Assembly (NCBI RefSeq): GCF_036884655.1
Contig: NC_088340.1
Span: 29,031,001 to 29,095,000 of the forward strand
Direction: 5' to 3'
Source: Musa acuminata AAA Group
Taxonomy: Eukaryota > Streptophyta > Magnoliopsida > Zingiberales > Musaceae
Length of the DNA stretch: 64,000 nucleotides
How positions within the stretch are numbered: position 1 is the stretch's first letter; the number at the start of each line of letters is the position of its first letter. The position numbers were made by a program, and so were the translations under genes. This document shows positions 1 through 11,301 of this stretch, one piece after another. The notes beneath the pieces were generated by a model, which saw nothing but the letters and a program-made list of their open reading frames with translations, ran no database searches and was not told where the DNA came from.

Positions 1-834
1 AATTGTATTTATATATATTTTGATCATTATCTTGATTACTTTTTTTTTTATGACTTGAATTTTTCTTTGAATTAAGATAATTTCCTATCATTTCTTCTAT
101 TTATAAAAGAAGATATTTGTCAAAAATGACACATGGTCTTTTGGTATTCATGAATTAATCTTTCATTTTTTATGATTCAAATATAGATGCAAATTTATCT
201 TTATTGTTTATCCTTGTCATGATGTGAAAATTGATACAAAGGGAAAAGAATTACAAAATTGTATTCTTCCCTTCTTTTCAACAATGACAAAAGGGGAGAT
301 AAAATTTGTTAGCTTGCATGATGTAAAACTTGCTAAAATTGTTAGCTTGCTCATCTCAAAAGAGAAGTTTGCTAGCTTACACACTTCAAGAAAATGCAAA
401 AACAAGCTATCTTACACTTCTCAAAAGAGAAGAAAGAAACTCACTAGCTCGAATGTTCTAAAGTGATAAAAAAATTTGCTAAATAGCTAAGCTTTCATAT
501 CTCTAAAACTTGACAATTGCACTTCTCCTTTTTGTTGATGACAAAGGGGGAGAAGATATGATGATATGAGAATCATACATGGTAGGATATAATATACTTT
601 GATATTTTGATACCATGATGATTTGAAATATTTATGATGATGCATGAAAAACATATGGTAATGATGCATGCAATGCAATGATATACATATAATGTGTTGT
701 AAATATTCATGATTAAATTTGCTTTGACTTAGAATTCAATTTGAATTTAAGGTCCTATCAATATGGCATATTGATAGGGGGAGTTAAAGTTAACTTCGTC
801 ATCAATTAGTTGTCATTATCAAAAAGGGAGAGAT
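1..834 (+). mobile_element. SIRE-A: 3' internal non-coding region of a SIRE/Maximus-like copia element
   Basis: AT-rich stretch with no convincing coding frame; only short ORFs that do not resemble proteins. It matches, in order, the 3' spacers of the other two SIRE-like elements (about 15100-15784 and 61640-62085). It holds three polypurine-tract-like motifs: about 284-300, about 537-555, and the terminal one at 821-834 that abuts the LTR. The last is the functional PPT by position. The 5' part of the element lies outside the window. Assignment to the SIRE lineage rests on the linked LTR and on the gag and env-like frames of its relative at 33582. Confidence 0.75.
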
Positions 835-2177
835 TGTTGAATCTCGAATTTTGATGATGAAATCAATTGATATGTTTGTGATCTAATTTATGTTTTGAGT
901 GATGCATGACTAGCTTCGATCAAGAAAGACAATTAAAGCAAGAAGAATCAATGATGAGCTAGAGTGAAACATATCAAAAGATTGGATGTCGAGCTGGAGG
1001 ATCGGTCGACATATTGGTAGAAGGCTCGTGCCATAAGTTCAGGCATCAGGCCTAGAAGAGCAAACATTTCGTCAAGGAGATCAGAGTTGGGAAGGTCAAT
1101 ATGCCGATTGGGCAAAAGGTCATAAAAGAGGACGATGTGCCAAAAGATTGGATGAAGCGTAGATGAACCAAGGACATACTGGAAAACATTTGATTAATGC
1201 TTTATAATAATTATCTAGATCGAAGTAGTATTAAGATGTAATTAGGTTTTAGGTATAATTGGGTTGAAATTGGGCCAACTCAATTAGGGTCCAATTAGGT
1301 CCAAGTTTGGACTGTGTTGGGCCAAGTGAAAGGCCTAAACAGTGACCCAAACTAGTAGAACCATTGGTGGCACAGTCTTCGAGACTATGTCAGGAGGTGG
1401 TACTGCTAGTTTGGGCTGTGGTACCACCTAGACTCAATCTTCGAGATAGTATCATATGGTGGTACCGCTAGACTAGGTGGTGGTACCACTTAGACATAGT
1501 CTCCCAAGCGATGATACCACTTAGTGTCAGTGCTACAGGCGGTGGTACTGCCCAGCATAGGCGGTGGTATCGCTAGGACCTAGGAAACCTAGGATGAGAC
1601 CCTTTTTTACTCCAATTTTGAAGTCATTTAGAATCTATAAATACCACAACTATTCCTGCATAGAGCAGCAAGAATTGAGTACAAAATTGAGTTGAAAAAG
1701 GGGGAAAAATACTTAAGAAAAATCGAGAAATTCTCTTAGGATTTAGGACCACTTCTTCCTAGTATTTAGAAGTTCATCTAAAGGGAGAAGTGAGGTCTAA
1801 GAAAGAGAGGCTTGTAAGAGTTGTCTCCTAAACCAGTGAAAAGGAGAAAGAGTGTAAAAGGGTAGTTGATTTTTGCTCGTTGAAAGAAGATTGTTAGTGG
1901 ATGCTGGTAGCCTTGACGGAATAGGAATTAGGAGTGGATGTAGGTCATGACGACCGAACCACTATAAAACTCGGTTTGCATTTATTTCTTGCAATTTACC
2001 TTTACTGCAAATTGCCTTACTTCCTTTACTTTCTCATTACATTCTTTCGTACATTTTCAAGTTAAACTCACATTTTCGATATAGGTTTTATTGAAAAAAA
2101 GATTTTTTCGAACCGATGTCGTTTTTATCCGCTGCACTAATTCACCCCCTCCTATTAGTACTGACTCGATCCTAACA
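835..2177 (+). repeat. SIRE-A 3' LTR
   Basis: LTR of 1343 bp, starting TGTTGAATCTCG right after a purine tract and ending CCTAACA. The U3 contains a cluster of imperfect GGCGGTGGTACCGCC-like palindromes (about 1366-1580) followed by a TATA box, TATAAATA at 1636-1643. The 3' end has the CACCCCCTCCTATTAG pyrimidine tract seen in all LTRs of this family. The next five bases are GTAGC; the matching target duplication would lie upstream of the window. Confidence 0.85.
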
Positions 2178-2612
2178 GTAGCTAGTCTTATAGCTACTTG
2201 TATGGGGACACTAGGGATATAATGTAGATGCTCATTGGGGAATGAGTTTACTAAATAATTCGCTTATGGAATACTTGATGGTTAATGATACTTCATCGTC
2301 AAATAGTGATTCCATAGTCTAAGTTGTGTATCTAGTCCGGATGCCTTGTTTGATTACTCATTTCTTTGATACCAAATATATAGGTATGGAAGTTTTAAAT
2401 CTAGTACAAATAGTCATTGGGAATAACAATCAATTTAACAAAGGCAATTGAGTGTTAATAAAGGATCATCTACTCTTGATATCATAAGAAAATATCTCAT
2501 ATATTCTCACTCAAGCAAATCCCTAGCTAGGGTCACTCAGATTGAGAGAGGAGTTCTCCGAGAGAATCCAATAAGAGTGAGACTCGGATGGATATGGGCC
2601 TAACAACACCAT
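2178..2612 (+). mobile_element. Degenerate copia LTR fragment
   Basis: Reverse complement of the middle of the Copia-1 LTR (compare about 4670-5150), heavily mutated but collinear. Recognisable blocks include GGGACACTAGGGATA and the CAAATCCCTAGCTAGGGTCA region. It has no ends of its own. SIRE-A is inserted on its left side and a gypsy LTR begins at 2613. Confidence 0.7.
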
Positions 2613-2677
2613 TGTCACACCACTTAAATGATCATATTTAAGAGGCCTAAATCTATCTTAAATCAAGAATATTATAA
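2613..2677 (-). repeat. Gypsy-T LTR (copy 0), first piece
   Basis: Starts TGTCACACC and aligns with the start of the long gypsy LTRs at 50589 and 57019 (TGTCACGCC..., then the AAGAATATTATAA block). It is cut at 2677 by SIRE-B; the same LTR resumes at 17367 after the TATAA duplication. Read on the minus strand this is the 3' end of the LTR. Confidence 0.7.
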
Positions 2678-3946
2678 TGTTGAATCTCATATTTTGATGA
2701 TGAAACCAATTGATAAGTGCTTATGTTTTAATCTGCGTTTTGAGTGATGCAAGATGCTTCGAACACGATGAGACAATTAAATCAGGAAAAATCATGTTGG
2801 GCCGAAGGAAAACATGTCAGAAGATTGGACATCAAGCTGGTGGATCGGTCGACGTATCGACAGAAGGCTTCGGGCCAAGAAGAGCGGATATTGTACTAAG
2901 GATATCGGAGTTGTGGAGTTAACTAGCCAATTGGGCAATAGGCCGCAAGAGAGGACGATGTGCCGAAGAATCAAACAAAGCGTTGAGGGACCAATGACAT
3001 ACCAGACAACATGATTAATGCTTAGTATTAATTATCTAGATCGAAGTATGTTTTTGCATATGTAGGATTAACTACAATAGCAAGGCATGGAGCAAAATGA
3101 AGTCCCGGAGTCAAGGACGCGACTTCGTTGGGAGTTCGAGAATTCATCGGAAGTTCTGTCGGAACCAGCTAAGAAATCTCAGAGCGTGCCAAAGAAGCTC
3201 GTCGAAACTTGCTAAGAAGATTGTCATGAAGTCGAGGAGCTTGCCGGGAATCGACCAGAACATTGCCGAGAGATCATCGGAAGATCGTTGGAAGCTCGCC
3301 GGAAGAATAGACTTACAGACTTGTTTAGCTCAGATTATGTCTTAGATTTCGTAGTTAGCACGTAATTGGGTTTGGATTTAGGCCAACCCAATTAGGGGCC
3401 AGCTAGGCCCATGTAAGGACTATGTTGAGCCCAATAAGAGGCCCAAACAATGCCACAAGAAGTCTCACCGTCGTGGTACAGTCTTCGAGACTATGTCAGG
3501 TAGTGGTACCGCTAGTCTGGGCAGTGGTACTGCCCAGAACAGTCTCTCAAGTGGAGGTACTGCCCAGTGTCAGATTGACACTAGCGGTGGTACCGCCCAA
3601 TGCATACGGTGGTACCGCCCATGCCCGAGAAACCCGGGATAAGAAGTTTTTAGTCTCCAAGTTTGAATTAACTTAAAGCCTATAAATACCCCTCTTATCC
3701 TTGGTTAAAGCATACAAGCACAGAGAGTTTAAAAGTAGAAAAACGTTGTAGAAATCTCTTGTGAGAATCGTCCTCTAGTCTAAGTGTTAGAATTCTGTAA
3801 GAGAGGAGTGAGTGCTTGTAAGGGTTGTCTCCTAAACCCGGTAAAAGGAGAAGAGGGGTGTAAGAAGAAGGTTGATATTTACCTATTAAAGGAAGATTGA
3901 TAATGGATGCTGGTGGCATCGACGGAGGAAGAATCGGTGGAGTGGA
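2678..3946 (+). repeat. SIRE-B 5' LTR, left part
   Basis: First 1269 bp of the 5' LTR, including the U3 repeat cluster (about 3480-3625) and TATA box TATAAATA at 3681-3688. Copia-1 is inserted after GTGGA (3942-3946), within the downstream (R/U5) part. The rest of the LTR follows at 12800. Confidence 0.85.
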
Positions 3947-5439
3947 TGTTGGGAAATCATAGGGGGCGACATCATATGCGCAGCGGAAGAACAAGAAAAC
4001 AAAATCCCCGATTCCCAAAAAGATGTTCGTCGTCGTGCGAAGATTGGTGCGCAAAAATCCGCAAAACACAAAACTGCGTATAGAGATTGTGTTACCTAGG
4101 GAGATCGTATATCCCTGTTTCCTTGCAGATCCTTAGGAGAGGGTGAAGGAGGTCAAGCGTCCTCCTCTATAGCGGTGATCCACACAGCAGGGTTGCGACG
4201 ATGCTCCTCAAAACTCCAGGCCTTCTCTGAGGTGGAGAGGGAGAGGAGAATAGGAAGGGCAAGCAAAGACTCTAGCCTATGAGGCTGTGAATCCCTCCTA
4301 TTTATAGAGATCCCGTGTCAAAACCCTAATGGGTCCTTTCCCTAGTGGGTATTGGATCTGCATCCAATAAGACAAGGGCTCCGTCGGATATCTCATATCC
4401 GAACCTCTACTCATCGCAATGCCTACCATATGTGTGTGACCCTCTAGGCCCAATATCGAGCTGGCCGTGAGTCATACCTGTTAGAACTCTTTCTAACTAA
4501 GTGAATTATTATCTCTGTAATAATTCACTTGACTCATCGACTACGGAAGTACTATGCCACTACGCCGTAGTCCCCAGACGATACAGGGGAATCCAATCCA
4601 TTGGACCTGTCTGTCCTCAGTTACCATGTACCTATAGTCCCTCATCCATCTAATATCCCAGAGACCGTATATCGAGCATGGTGCTGTCAGACCCATACGG
4701 TTTCTACTCGAGTCTCGCTCTAATCGGATTCTCCCGGAGAACTCTTTCTCTCTCAACCCGAATGACCCTGGCCAGGGATTTGTCTGAGCAAGAACACATG
4801 GGATATTCCTCTCATGATACCGAGAGTGGATGATCCTCTATCGACACTCAATAGCCCTCGTAAGGTCGACTACCACTCCCAATGACCAGCTGTACTAGAT
4901 CTGGGAACAGCCAAACCTATAAGTCTGGTATCAAAGAGTGGAGCACTCATACAGGACATCCTTGGTGTCTCAAGTCTAAGAATCAGATACACCACTAGGA
5001 CTACGGAATCGTTGTCTGACAATAAGGCATCATCAACCATCCAGCATTCCGTAAGCGGATCAATCAGTGAACTCATTCTCCAATGAGCACCTGTACTGTA
5101 TCCCTAGTGTCCCTACACGAGCAGCTATGAGACCAGCTGCATCCATCATATGGACGGGTATACAGCACACCAGTCTATCCGGTTATCACGATGTCCCTCT
5201 CGAGTAACCTATGACCGGGATTATTTAGGATATGTGTTTAAAGGTGAATCGATCTCATTATCGTGATCTCATCACGATCCGATTCCCATTGCACAAATCC
5301 AAGGACATCACAATATATATGCATTTATGCAATAGTTATAAAGTGATATACGCCAAAATATAATAAGCAAAAAGATTCTGTATCAAGTCACACGTGCCAT
5401 CACTCACGTGATTGGCTTGCTGGGCACTTATGACTAGCA
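3947..5439 (-). repeat. Copia-1 3' LTR
   Basis: Left LTR, 1493 bp, TGTTGGGAAATC...CTAGCA on the plus strand. On the minus strand it starts TGCTAGTCATAAG next to the PPT. A TATA box, TATAAATA (minus), sits at 4306-4299. Small ORFs here (for example 4541-4756) recur in every LTR copy only because the LTRs are nearly identical, and are not called genes. Confidence 0.95.
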
Positions 5440-5450
5440 ATCTCCCACTT
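5440..5450 (-). other. Copia-1 polypurine tract
   Basis: Minus-strand AAGTGGGAGAT lies between the pol stop codon and the 3' LTR, the expected site of plus-strand DNA priming. The identical tract is at 41531-41541 in Copia-2. Confidence 0.8.
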
Positions 5451-5453
5451 GAC

Positions 5454-8400
5454 CTAAAGCCAATCACCTATGTGTCTGATCCCCATCAGACCCCTGTGAC
5501 GCTCAAAGACAATCTGAGACAATGGCTTTGTTAGTGGATCTGCAATGTTATCTTCGGATGGAACTCTTTCCATTGCTACATCTCCTCGGGTCACGATCTC
5601 TCTGATAAGGTGGAACCTCCTCAGAACATGCTTAGATTTCTGATGAGACCTAGGTTCCTTCGCTTGAGCAATTGCCCCGTTGTTGTCGCAATATAGGGAA
5701 ATCGGCTCCTCACTATCCGGCACGACTCCCAAATCTGTGATGAACTTCTTCAACCAGACTCCCTCCTTTGCTGCATCTGATGCAGCAATGTACTCCGCCT
5801 CTGTGGTCGAGTCAGCAGTGGTATCTTGCTTGGAACTCTTCCAGCACACTGCTCCTCCATTCAAGGTGTACACATACCCTGAATTCGACTTGCTATCATC
5901 GACATCAGACTGAAAACTTGAGTCAGTGTAGCCTTCAACCTTAAGGCTATTACCTCCATATACTAGTAAAAGATCCTTAGTCCTTCTCAAGTACTTAAGG
6001 ATACACTTTACTGCTTTCCAGTGCTCCAAGCCTGGATCCGCCTGATACCTGCTCGTGACACTCAGAGCATGCGCTATATCAGGCCTAGTACATAGCATGG
6101 CATACATGATAGACCCTATTGCTGAGGCATAAGGTATCATATCCATGTTCGCCCTTTCTTCTGGAGTCTTTGGGGACATACTCGTAGAAAGCGATATCCC
6201 ATGTCTCATCGGTATGAGACCTCTTTTGGAATTTTCCATGCCAAACCTTTTGACAATAGTTTCTATGTACCTGGACTGAGACAAGCCAAGCATCCTTTTG
6301 GATCTATCTCTATAGATTCTAATCCCCAAGATATAAGATGCTTCTCCTAAGTCCTTCATGGAGAAGTGTCTAGATAACCAAGCCTTTATTGTGGATAGCA
6401 TTCCTATGTCATTCCCAATGATGAGGATGTCATCCACATATAACACCAAAAAGCTAATAGCGCTCCCACTTACCTTTCTGTATACACAAGGCTCATCTTC
6501 GTTCTTAACGAAGTCATAAGATTTGATTGCCTCATCAAATCTTATGTTCCAACTTCGGGAAGCTTGCTTTAGTCCATAAATGGATCTAAGCAACCTACAC
6601 ACCTTATCTGGGCAGTTCTTGGACACGAATCCCTCAGGTTGCATCATATACACCTCCTCCTCCAGGTTCCCGTTGAGGAATGCGGTTTTCACATCCATCT
6701 GCCAGATTTCATAATCATAGTGTGCTGCAATAGCCAATAGAATTCTGATGGATTTTAGCATTGCTACGGGTGAGAAAGTTTCGTCGTAGTCAACACCTTG
6801 CCTTTGACGATACCCCTTAGCCACTAGCCTTGCTTTATAGGTCTCTACCTTTCCATCTACTCCGATCTTTTTCTTAAAGATCCACTTGCAACCGATGGGT
6901 ACAATACCTTCGGGTGCATCAACTAGGTTCCAAACCTTATTGGAGTACATAGAATCCATCTCAGAATTCATGGCTTCTTTCCACTTCCCGGAGTCTATAC
7001 TCATAATAGCCTCCTCGTAGGTCTGAGGATCAATATCCTCTACATCCTCTGCTCTAATATGTCCCACATATCTCTCAGGAGGATGGGATACTCTATCAGA
7101 CCTGCGTAAAGTTGAAACTTGTGTATTAGATACCTGAACAGACTCGGGCTGTAGAGTGGTGCTTGAGCTTGGTTCTCCAACCTCGCTCAATTCTATCATT
7201 CTCCCACTGTCTCCGTCAAGAATGTGTTCCTTCTCAAGGAACACTGCTCTCTTAGCTACAAAGACCTTTTGGTCCTCGAGATGATAGAAGTAATACCCAC
7301 AAGTTTCCTTGGGGTATCCCACAAATTTACATCGCCCTGTCCTTGATTCTAACTTATCGGGGTTGTGTCTTTTAACATGGGCAGAGCAGCCCCAAATCTT
7401 AACTACTTTAAGATCAGGCTTCTTCCCTTTCCATATCTCATATGGTGTAGACACCACCGACTTAGTTGGAACTCTGTTCAGAAGGTAAGCTGCGGTTTCT
7501 AGGGCATATCCCCAGAATGAGATGGGTAGGTCAGCGAAACTCATCATGGACCGTACCATATCTAATAATGTACGATTTCTCCTTTCAGAGACACCATTGA
7601 GCTGAGGTGTATAAGGAGGTGTCCATTGGGATAATATCCCATGGTCCTTGAGGAAGTGAGTAAACTCTGTACTTAAGTACTCACCTCCTCGATCTGATCG
7701 AAGAGTTTTGATACTCTTTCCAGTCTGGTTCTCCACCTCATTCTTATACTCTCTGAATTTCTCAAAGGCCTCGGACTTGTACTTCATTAAGTACACATAT
7801 CCATACCTTGAGAAATCATCAATAAATGTAATGAAGTATGAGTAACCTCCAATGGCATGAGTTGACATGGGTCCACATACATCACTATGTATGAGTTCCA
7901 ACAACTCAGTGGCTCTCTCTCCAGTTCCACTAAATGGAGAGTTGGTCAGTTTTCCACGAATGCAAGGCTCACAAGTTGCATATGACACATAGTCGAATGG
8001 ATCTAGATATCCATCATTTAGCAACTTTTGAATCCTTCTTTCATGGATGTGACCTAGCCTACAATGCCACAAGTATGCACTGTTCAACTCATCTCGTTTC
8101 CTTTTGGACACATTTATATTCATGATATGTGGAGTGGTGTCTAACATAAATAAACCATTATGCAATGTTCCTTTCGTGATGATCTTATCATCTAATAATA
8201 TCGAACAACCATTGTTCTCAAAAATAAATTTATATCCACTAACTATTAAACATGAAATGGAGATAATGTTTTTGATAATAGAAGGAACAAAATAACATGC
8301 ATCTAATGCAATAAAAGCTCCACTAGGCAGATGTAGGGCGACCTCGCCAACAGCTAATACAGCAACTTTTGCTCCATTACCCATCTTGAGGTCCATCTCG

Positions 8401-9347
8401 CCTCTCTCTAGTCTCCTAGGCCTTGCCAGAACCTGCAACGAATTGCATATATGATAAGCACTACCGGTATCTAATACCCATGTGTTATCATAAGAGTCTG
8501 ACAAATGGAGACTGATCATGAATGTACCTGAAGCTTCATCAAGCTTTTGTTTCGCCCTTTCTGTAAGGTACTCTTTGCAGTTTCTCTTCCAGTGCCCATC
8601 TTTACCACAGTGGAAGCACTGGCCTTTGTCCTTTGTTGGGTCTTTCTTAGCAACCTTTGCTTTACCTTGTTTGCCCTTGCCCTTTCCCTTCTTAAGGGAC
8701 CTTTCTGCTTTCCTTTTCTTTCTGGTCTCACTAGTGTAGAGAACTGGCTTCTCTTTCTTAATAGTACTCTCTGCCTCCCTCAACATATTGAGGAGCTCTG
8801 GGAGAGTCACCTCAAGCTTGTTCATATTAAAGTTCATTATGAACTGTGAAAAGGAATCTGGTAGGGACTGAAGCACAATGTCCACACACAAGTTATCCTC
8901 TAGGACCATTCCTAGACCTGTGAGTTTCTCTATCCACTCAATCATCTTTAGGACATGGTTCTGAACCGGTGTCCCCTCAGTCATCCTAGCGCGGAAAAGG
9001 CTCTTGGATATCTCATATCGTTGAGTCCTTCCCTGTTCCTCAAACAATTTGCGGACATGTAGGAGAATGGATCTGGCATCCATCTTTTCATGTTGTCTCT
9101 GTAACTCTGGAGTCATAGAGCCCAACATATAGCACTGAGCAAGAGTGGAGTCATCAATGTACTTCACGTAGCGAGCGATCTCATCCTCGCTTGCCCCTTC
9201 TTCGGGCGTAGGCATCACTGTATCAAGGACGTACACGATTTTCTCCGCTGTGAGAACAATTCTCAAGTTACGGAGCCAATCCGTATAATTTGGACCAGTG
9301 AGGCGGTTGACATCAAGTATGCCACGTAAGGGATTTGAAAGCGACAT
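5454..9347 (-). CDS. Copia-1 gag-pol polyprotein, intact
   Basis: Single frame encoding Gag, protease, integrase, reverse transcriptase and RNase H, which together build the particle and copy and integrate the element. The frame is open from 9371, but I prefer the second ATG (9347, protein starting MSLSNPLRG), the usual type of start for this family; that gives 1297 residues. Numbering from the upstream Met: CCHC zinc knuckle C252, C255, H260, C265; protease D301-T-G; integrase HHCC H436, H441, C467, C470, then D497, D560, E596 (DD35E); RT motif DVKTAFLNG from about 893 and YVDD at 978-981; RNase H D1150, E1191, D1229. The stop is 14 bp before the 3' LTR. No frameshift or stop is visible, so it looks functional. 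There is no chromodomain or env-like part. Confidence 0.95.
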   Translation of the reverse strand: MSLSNPLRGILDVNRLTGPNYTDWLRNLRIVLTAEKIVYVLDTVMPTPEEGASEDEIARYVKYIDDSTLAQCYMLGSMTPELQRQHEKMDARSILLHVRKLFEEQGRTQRYEISKSLFRARMTEGTPVQNHVLKMIEWIEKLTGLGMVLEDNLCVDIVLQSLPDSFSQFIMNFNMNKLEVTLPELLNMLREAESTIKKEKPVLYTSETRKKRKAERSLKKGKGKGKQGKAKVAKKDPTKDKGQCFHCGKDGHWKRNCKEYLTERAKQKLDEASGTFMISLHLSDSYDNTWVLDTGSAYHICNSLQVLARPRRLERGEMDLKMGNGAKVAVLAVGEVALHLPSGAFIALDACYFVPSIIKNIISISCLIVSGYKFIFENNGCSILLDDKIITKGTLHNGLFMLDTTPHIMNINVSKRKRDELNSAYLWHCRLGHIHERRIQKLLNDGYLDPFDYVSYATCEPCIRGKLTNSPFSGTGERATELLELIHSDVCGPMSTHAIGGYSYFITFIDDFSRYGYVYLMKYKSEAFEKFREYKNEVENQTGKSIKTLRSDRGGEYLSTEFTHFLKDHGILSQWTPPYTPQLNGVSERRNRTLLDMVRSMMSFADLPISFWGYALETAAYLLNRVPTKSVVSTPYEIWKGKKPDLKVVKIWGCSAHVKRHNPDKLESRTGRCKFVGYPKETCGYYFYHLEDQKVFVAKRAVFLEKEHILDGDSGRMIELSEVGEPSSSTTLQPESVQVSNTQVSTLRRSDRVSHPPERYVGHIRAEDVEDIDPQTYEEAIMSIDSGKWKEAMNSEMDSMYSNKVWNLVDAPEGIVPIGCKWIFKKKIGVDGKVETYKARLVAKGYRQRQGVDYDETFSPVAMLKSIRILLAIAAHYDYEIWQMDVKTAFLNGNLEEEVYMMQPEGFVSKNCPDKVCRLLRSIYGLKQASRSWNIRFDEAIKSYDFVKNEDEPCVYRKVSGSAISFLVLYVDDILIIGNDIGMLSTIKAWLSRHFSMKDLGEASYILGIRIYRDRSKRMLGLSQSRYIETIVKRFGMENSKRGLIPMRHGISLSTSMSPKTPEERANMDMIPYASAIGSIMYAMLCTRPDIAHALSVTSRYQADPGLEHWKAVKCILKYLRRTKDLLLVYGGNSLKVEGYTDSSFQSDVDDSKSNSGYVYTLNGGAVCWKSSKQDTTADSTTEAEYIAASDAAKEGVWLKKFITDLGVVPDSEEPISLYCDNNGAIAQAKEPRSHQKSKHVLRRFHLIREIVTRGDVAMERVPSEDNIADPLTKPLSQIVFERHRGLMGIRHIGDWL

Positions 9348-9543
9348 TTTCTGAAAATAAAGATGTAGCAAAAATTAATAACATGCAGATTTTGCAAGAA
9401 ATAAACTATCAAGATATGGACTTCTATCTTAATATGCTCCCACTATTTTACTAACGAGTCACGCGACACCCTCAGCACGTGAAACGGAAGTCTCCGGCAG
9501 ACTTCTAGTGGGGATCAGGATCCAATCAGCGTCTTAGTGTAAC

Positions 9544-9835
9544 CTCGAGGGACTCGACCAATCACACTAAGCCTAAAAGGTAGACAACTCTTGCCGATCA
9601 CAACTCCTTGTGATTCCCGTCCTGTTCGGCCTCCGAATCACCATGGCCTCGAGGGACTCGACCAACCATGATGCTCGGTTAAGTCAACACCTTCGTTACA
9701 AGATGAGTCTGATTTGATGATATACCCTCGAGGGACTCGACCAAGCATATCATGCCCTCAGGTCACCGGTGACATCTCTATGTCGTAAGCAAGATAGCGA
9801 ATCGCGATATAGGTGAGTCTCGAGGGACTCGACCA
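9544..9835 (-). repeat. Copia-1 leader: four dispersed copies of a 17-bp hairpin motif
   Basis: CTCGAGGGACTCGACCA occurs exactly at 9544-9560, 9648-9664, 9727-9743 and 9819-9835, between the 5' LTR and gag. In the RNA sense each contains UCGAG-UCC-CUCGA, a 5-bp stem with a 3-nt loop. Copia-2 has the same four (45635-45651, 45739-45755, 45818-45834, 45910-45926). A packaging or dimerisation role is an inference. Confidence 0.75.
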
Positions 9836-9849
9836 ACTCAACCTACACC

Positions 9850-10620
9850 GGGATTCGGTTCCTACTCATAACGATGGAAGGCCACGTGGGTCAATCTAAT
9901 TGCCTCACGTTTACCGACTTAATATTATCGAGAGATGTTTCTATGATTTGGTCTCCTAATATGACATGTCACACATATACATATTTAATATATATCTACA
10001 TCGCATGCAAATATATATACATATCTGGTATGTGTATAAGCAATCACACCAGATGATCATGGACCACAACCTAATATGATTAGGCCCGAGCCAGTAGGCC
10101 TAATCACTCACATCAAGATCTATGTGTGCAACGGTGCATCTCCATGCCTTGTGATCGTCCATCTCGTCCTCGTCGGTTCCGTCGACATCTTGATGCATCT
10201 CCATGCATCACGATCGTCCGTCTCGTGGGTCCCGCTATGGCTTCCACGCTCCCGCTGCGCCTCCTCATGTGATTACAACTTAATCATAGGCACGCAGGCC
10301 CGACAATAAACGAGAAATATAATGGAGGTTCGCAGACCTCAATAATAATAATCACAAGTACACACATCACACGGTCCATGATCATCCGTCCACTCATCAT
10401 ACATCACATGTATAAATAATCATCATCATGTAGGACTACTAGATAATAATAAAAATAATAATCAACTAAACCTTTTAATTAATTAATATTTTCTGAAATC
10501 AGGGATATATAGGGAATTTCTCAATTCCTAAGGGTATTTTCGTAATTTGGACAAAAGACAGAAACTGGAATTTCTCAAATTCCGAGGGGCAAAACTGTCT
10601 TTTGCGCAGAAAACCCTAAT
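9850..10620 (-). other. Copia-1 leader, AT-rich part
   Basis: Non-coding leader between the hairpin repeats and the GC-rich block. It contains simple AT-rich tracts (about 9976-10024, 10430-10490) and a near-repeated CGTCCATCTCGT / CGTCCGTCTCGT block at about 10156-10230. No protein-like frame is seen. It is almost unchanged in Copia-2 (about 45940-46710). Confidence 0.7.
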
Positions 10621-10629
10621 ACCCTTTCC

Positions 10630-11185
10630 CCTTTTCGCTGCTGCCGCCGCCGCCACCCTGCCGGCGGCGGCCTGTGCGGCGGGGCGAGGGCACTGCCCTC
10701 GCCTGCAGGCGGCACGCCCGCTGGCGGCGATGCCGCTGCGGGTGGGCGCCCTCTTCGGGCGCCGCCGCCTCCGCGGGCGGTGCTGTCCCGCCAGGCGGCC
10801 GCCCCTGTGAGGGGGGTTTCGCCCGCGGGAGTAGCGGCGGCAGGCGTCGCTGCAGGTGGGCTCCCCCTTCGGGCGTCGCTGCCTCCGCAGGCGGTGCTGT
10901 CCCGCCGGGCGGCCGCCCCTGTGGGGGGGGTTTCGCCCGCGGGAGTAGCGGCGGCAGGCGTCGCGCGTCGCTGCCCTGCGGCGGCAGGCGCCGCTTCCTT
11001 TCGGCGGCAGGCGCCGCTGCCCTGCGGCGCCTCTGCCCGTGGGTTGCCAGCCCCGTCGGCAGCAAGCCTGCTGCAAGCAGACCGCCGGCCGGCTGCTGCA
11101 GGCATAGCGCCGGCGCATGCGCCGGCGCTGTGCTGCCTGGCTGCGGCTGCAGGTGGCTGCAGGCATGCAGATCGAGGGCAGCAAC
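10630..11185 (-). repeat. Copia-1 leader: GC-rich, repeat-rich block
   Basis: Very GC-rich stretch close to the PBS, built from repeated GGCGGC/GCCGCC-type words. It includes a direct duplication with a period of about 114 bp (the TTTCGCCCGCGGGAGTAGC words at about 10817 and 10931). Long ORFs of 171-254 codons exist on both strands, but all are alanine/arginine/proline-rich shadows of GC bias and are not conserved in Copia-2. The corresponding block in Copia-2 (46733-47200) differs by many indels although the rest of the element is nearly identical. Confidence 0.8.
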
Positions 11186-11284
11186 TGTTGCTGCCCTTCC
11201 TCGCTTTTGCGTCAACGATTTTGACGTCAATATTCTTCCTAATCACAACACACGCAGTTCAAAACCAATCATTCGCACGAACAA

Positions 11285-11300
11285 CCTGGCTCTGATACCA
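11285..11300 (-). other. Copia-1 primer binding site (initiator Met tRNA)
   Basis: Minus-strand TGGTATCAGAGCCAGG, one base from the end of the 5' LTR. TGGTATCAGAGC is the standard plant copia PBS complementary to the 3' end of initiator methionine tRNA. Confidence 0.92.
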
Positions 11301-11301
11301 C

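Noticed and set aside
4541..4756. 71-codon minus-strand ORF recurring at 11896, 40632 and 47919 (and a 68-codon one near each)
   Set aside because: It recurs only because the four copia LTRs are almost identical, and the older LTR fragment at 2178-2612 does not preserve a frame in this region.
8516..8849. Plus- and minus-strand ORFs overlapping the copia gag (also 44607-44940)
   Set aside because: Shadows of the lysine-rich gag/zinc knuckle region on other frames.
11285..11300. tRNA-like matches
   Set aside because: Only the 3'-end complement of initiator Met tRNA is present, as a primer binding site. No cloverleaf or A/B boxes were recognised anywhere.
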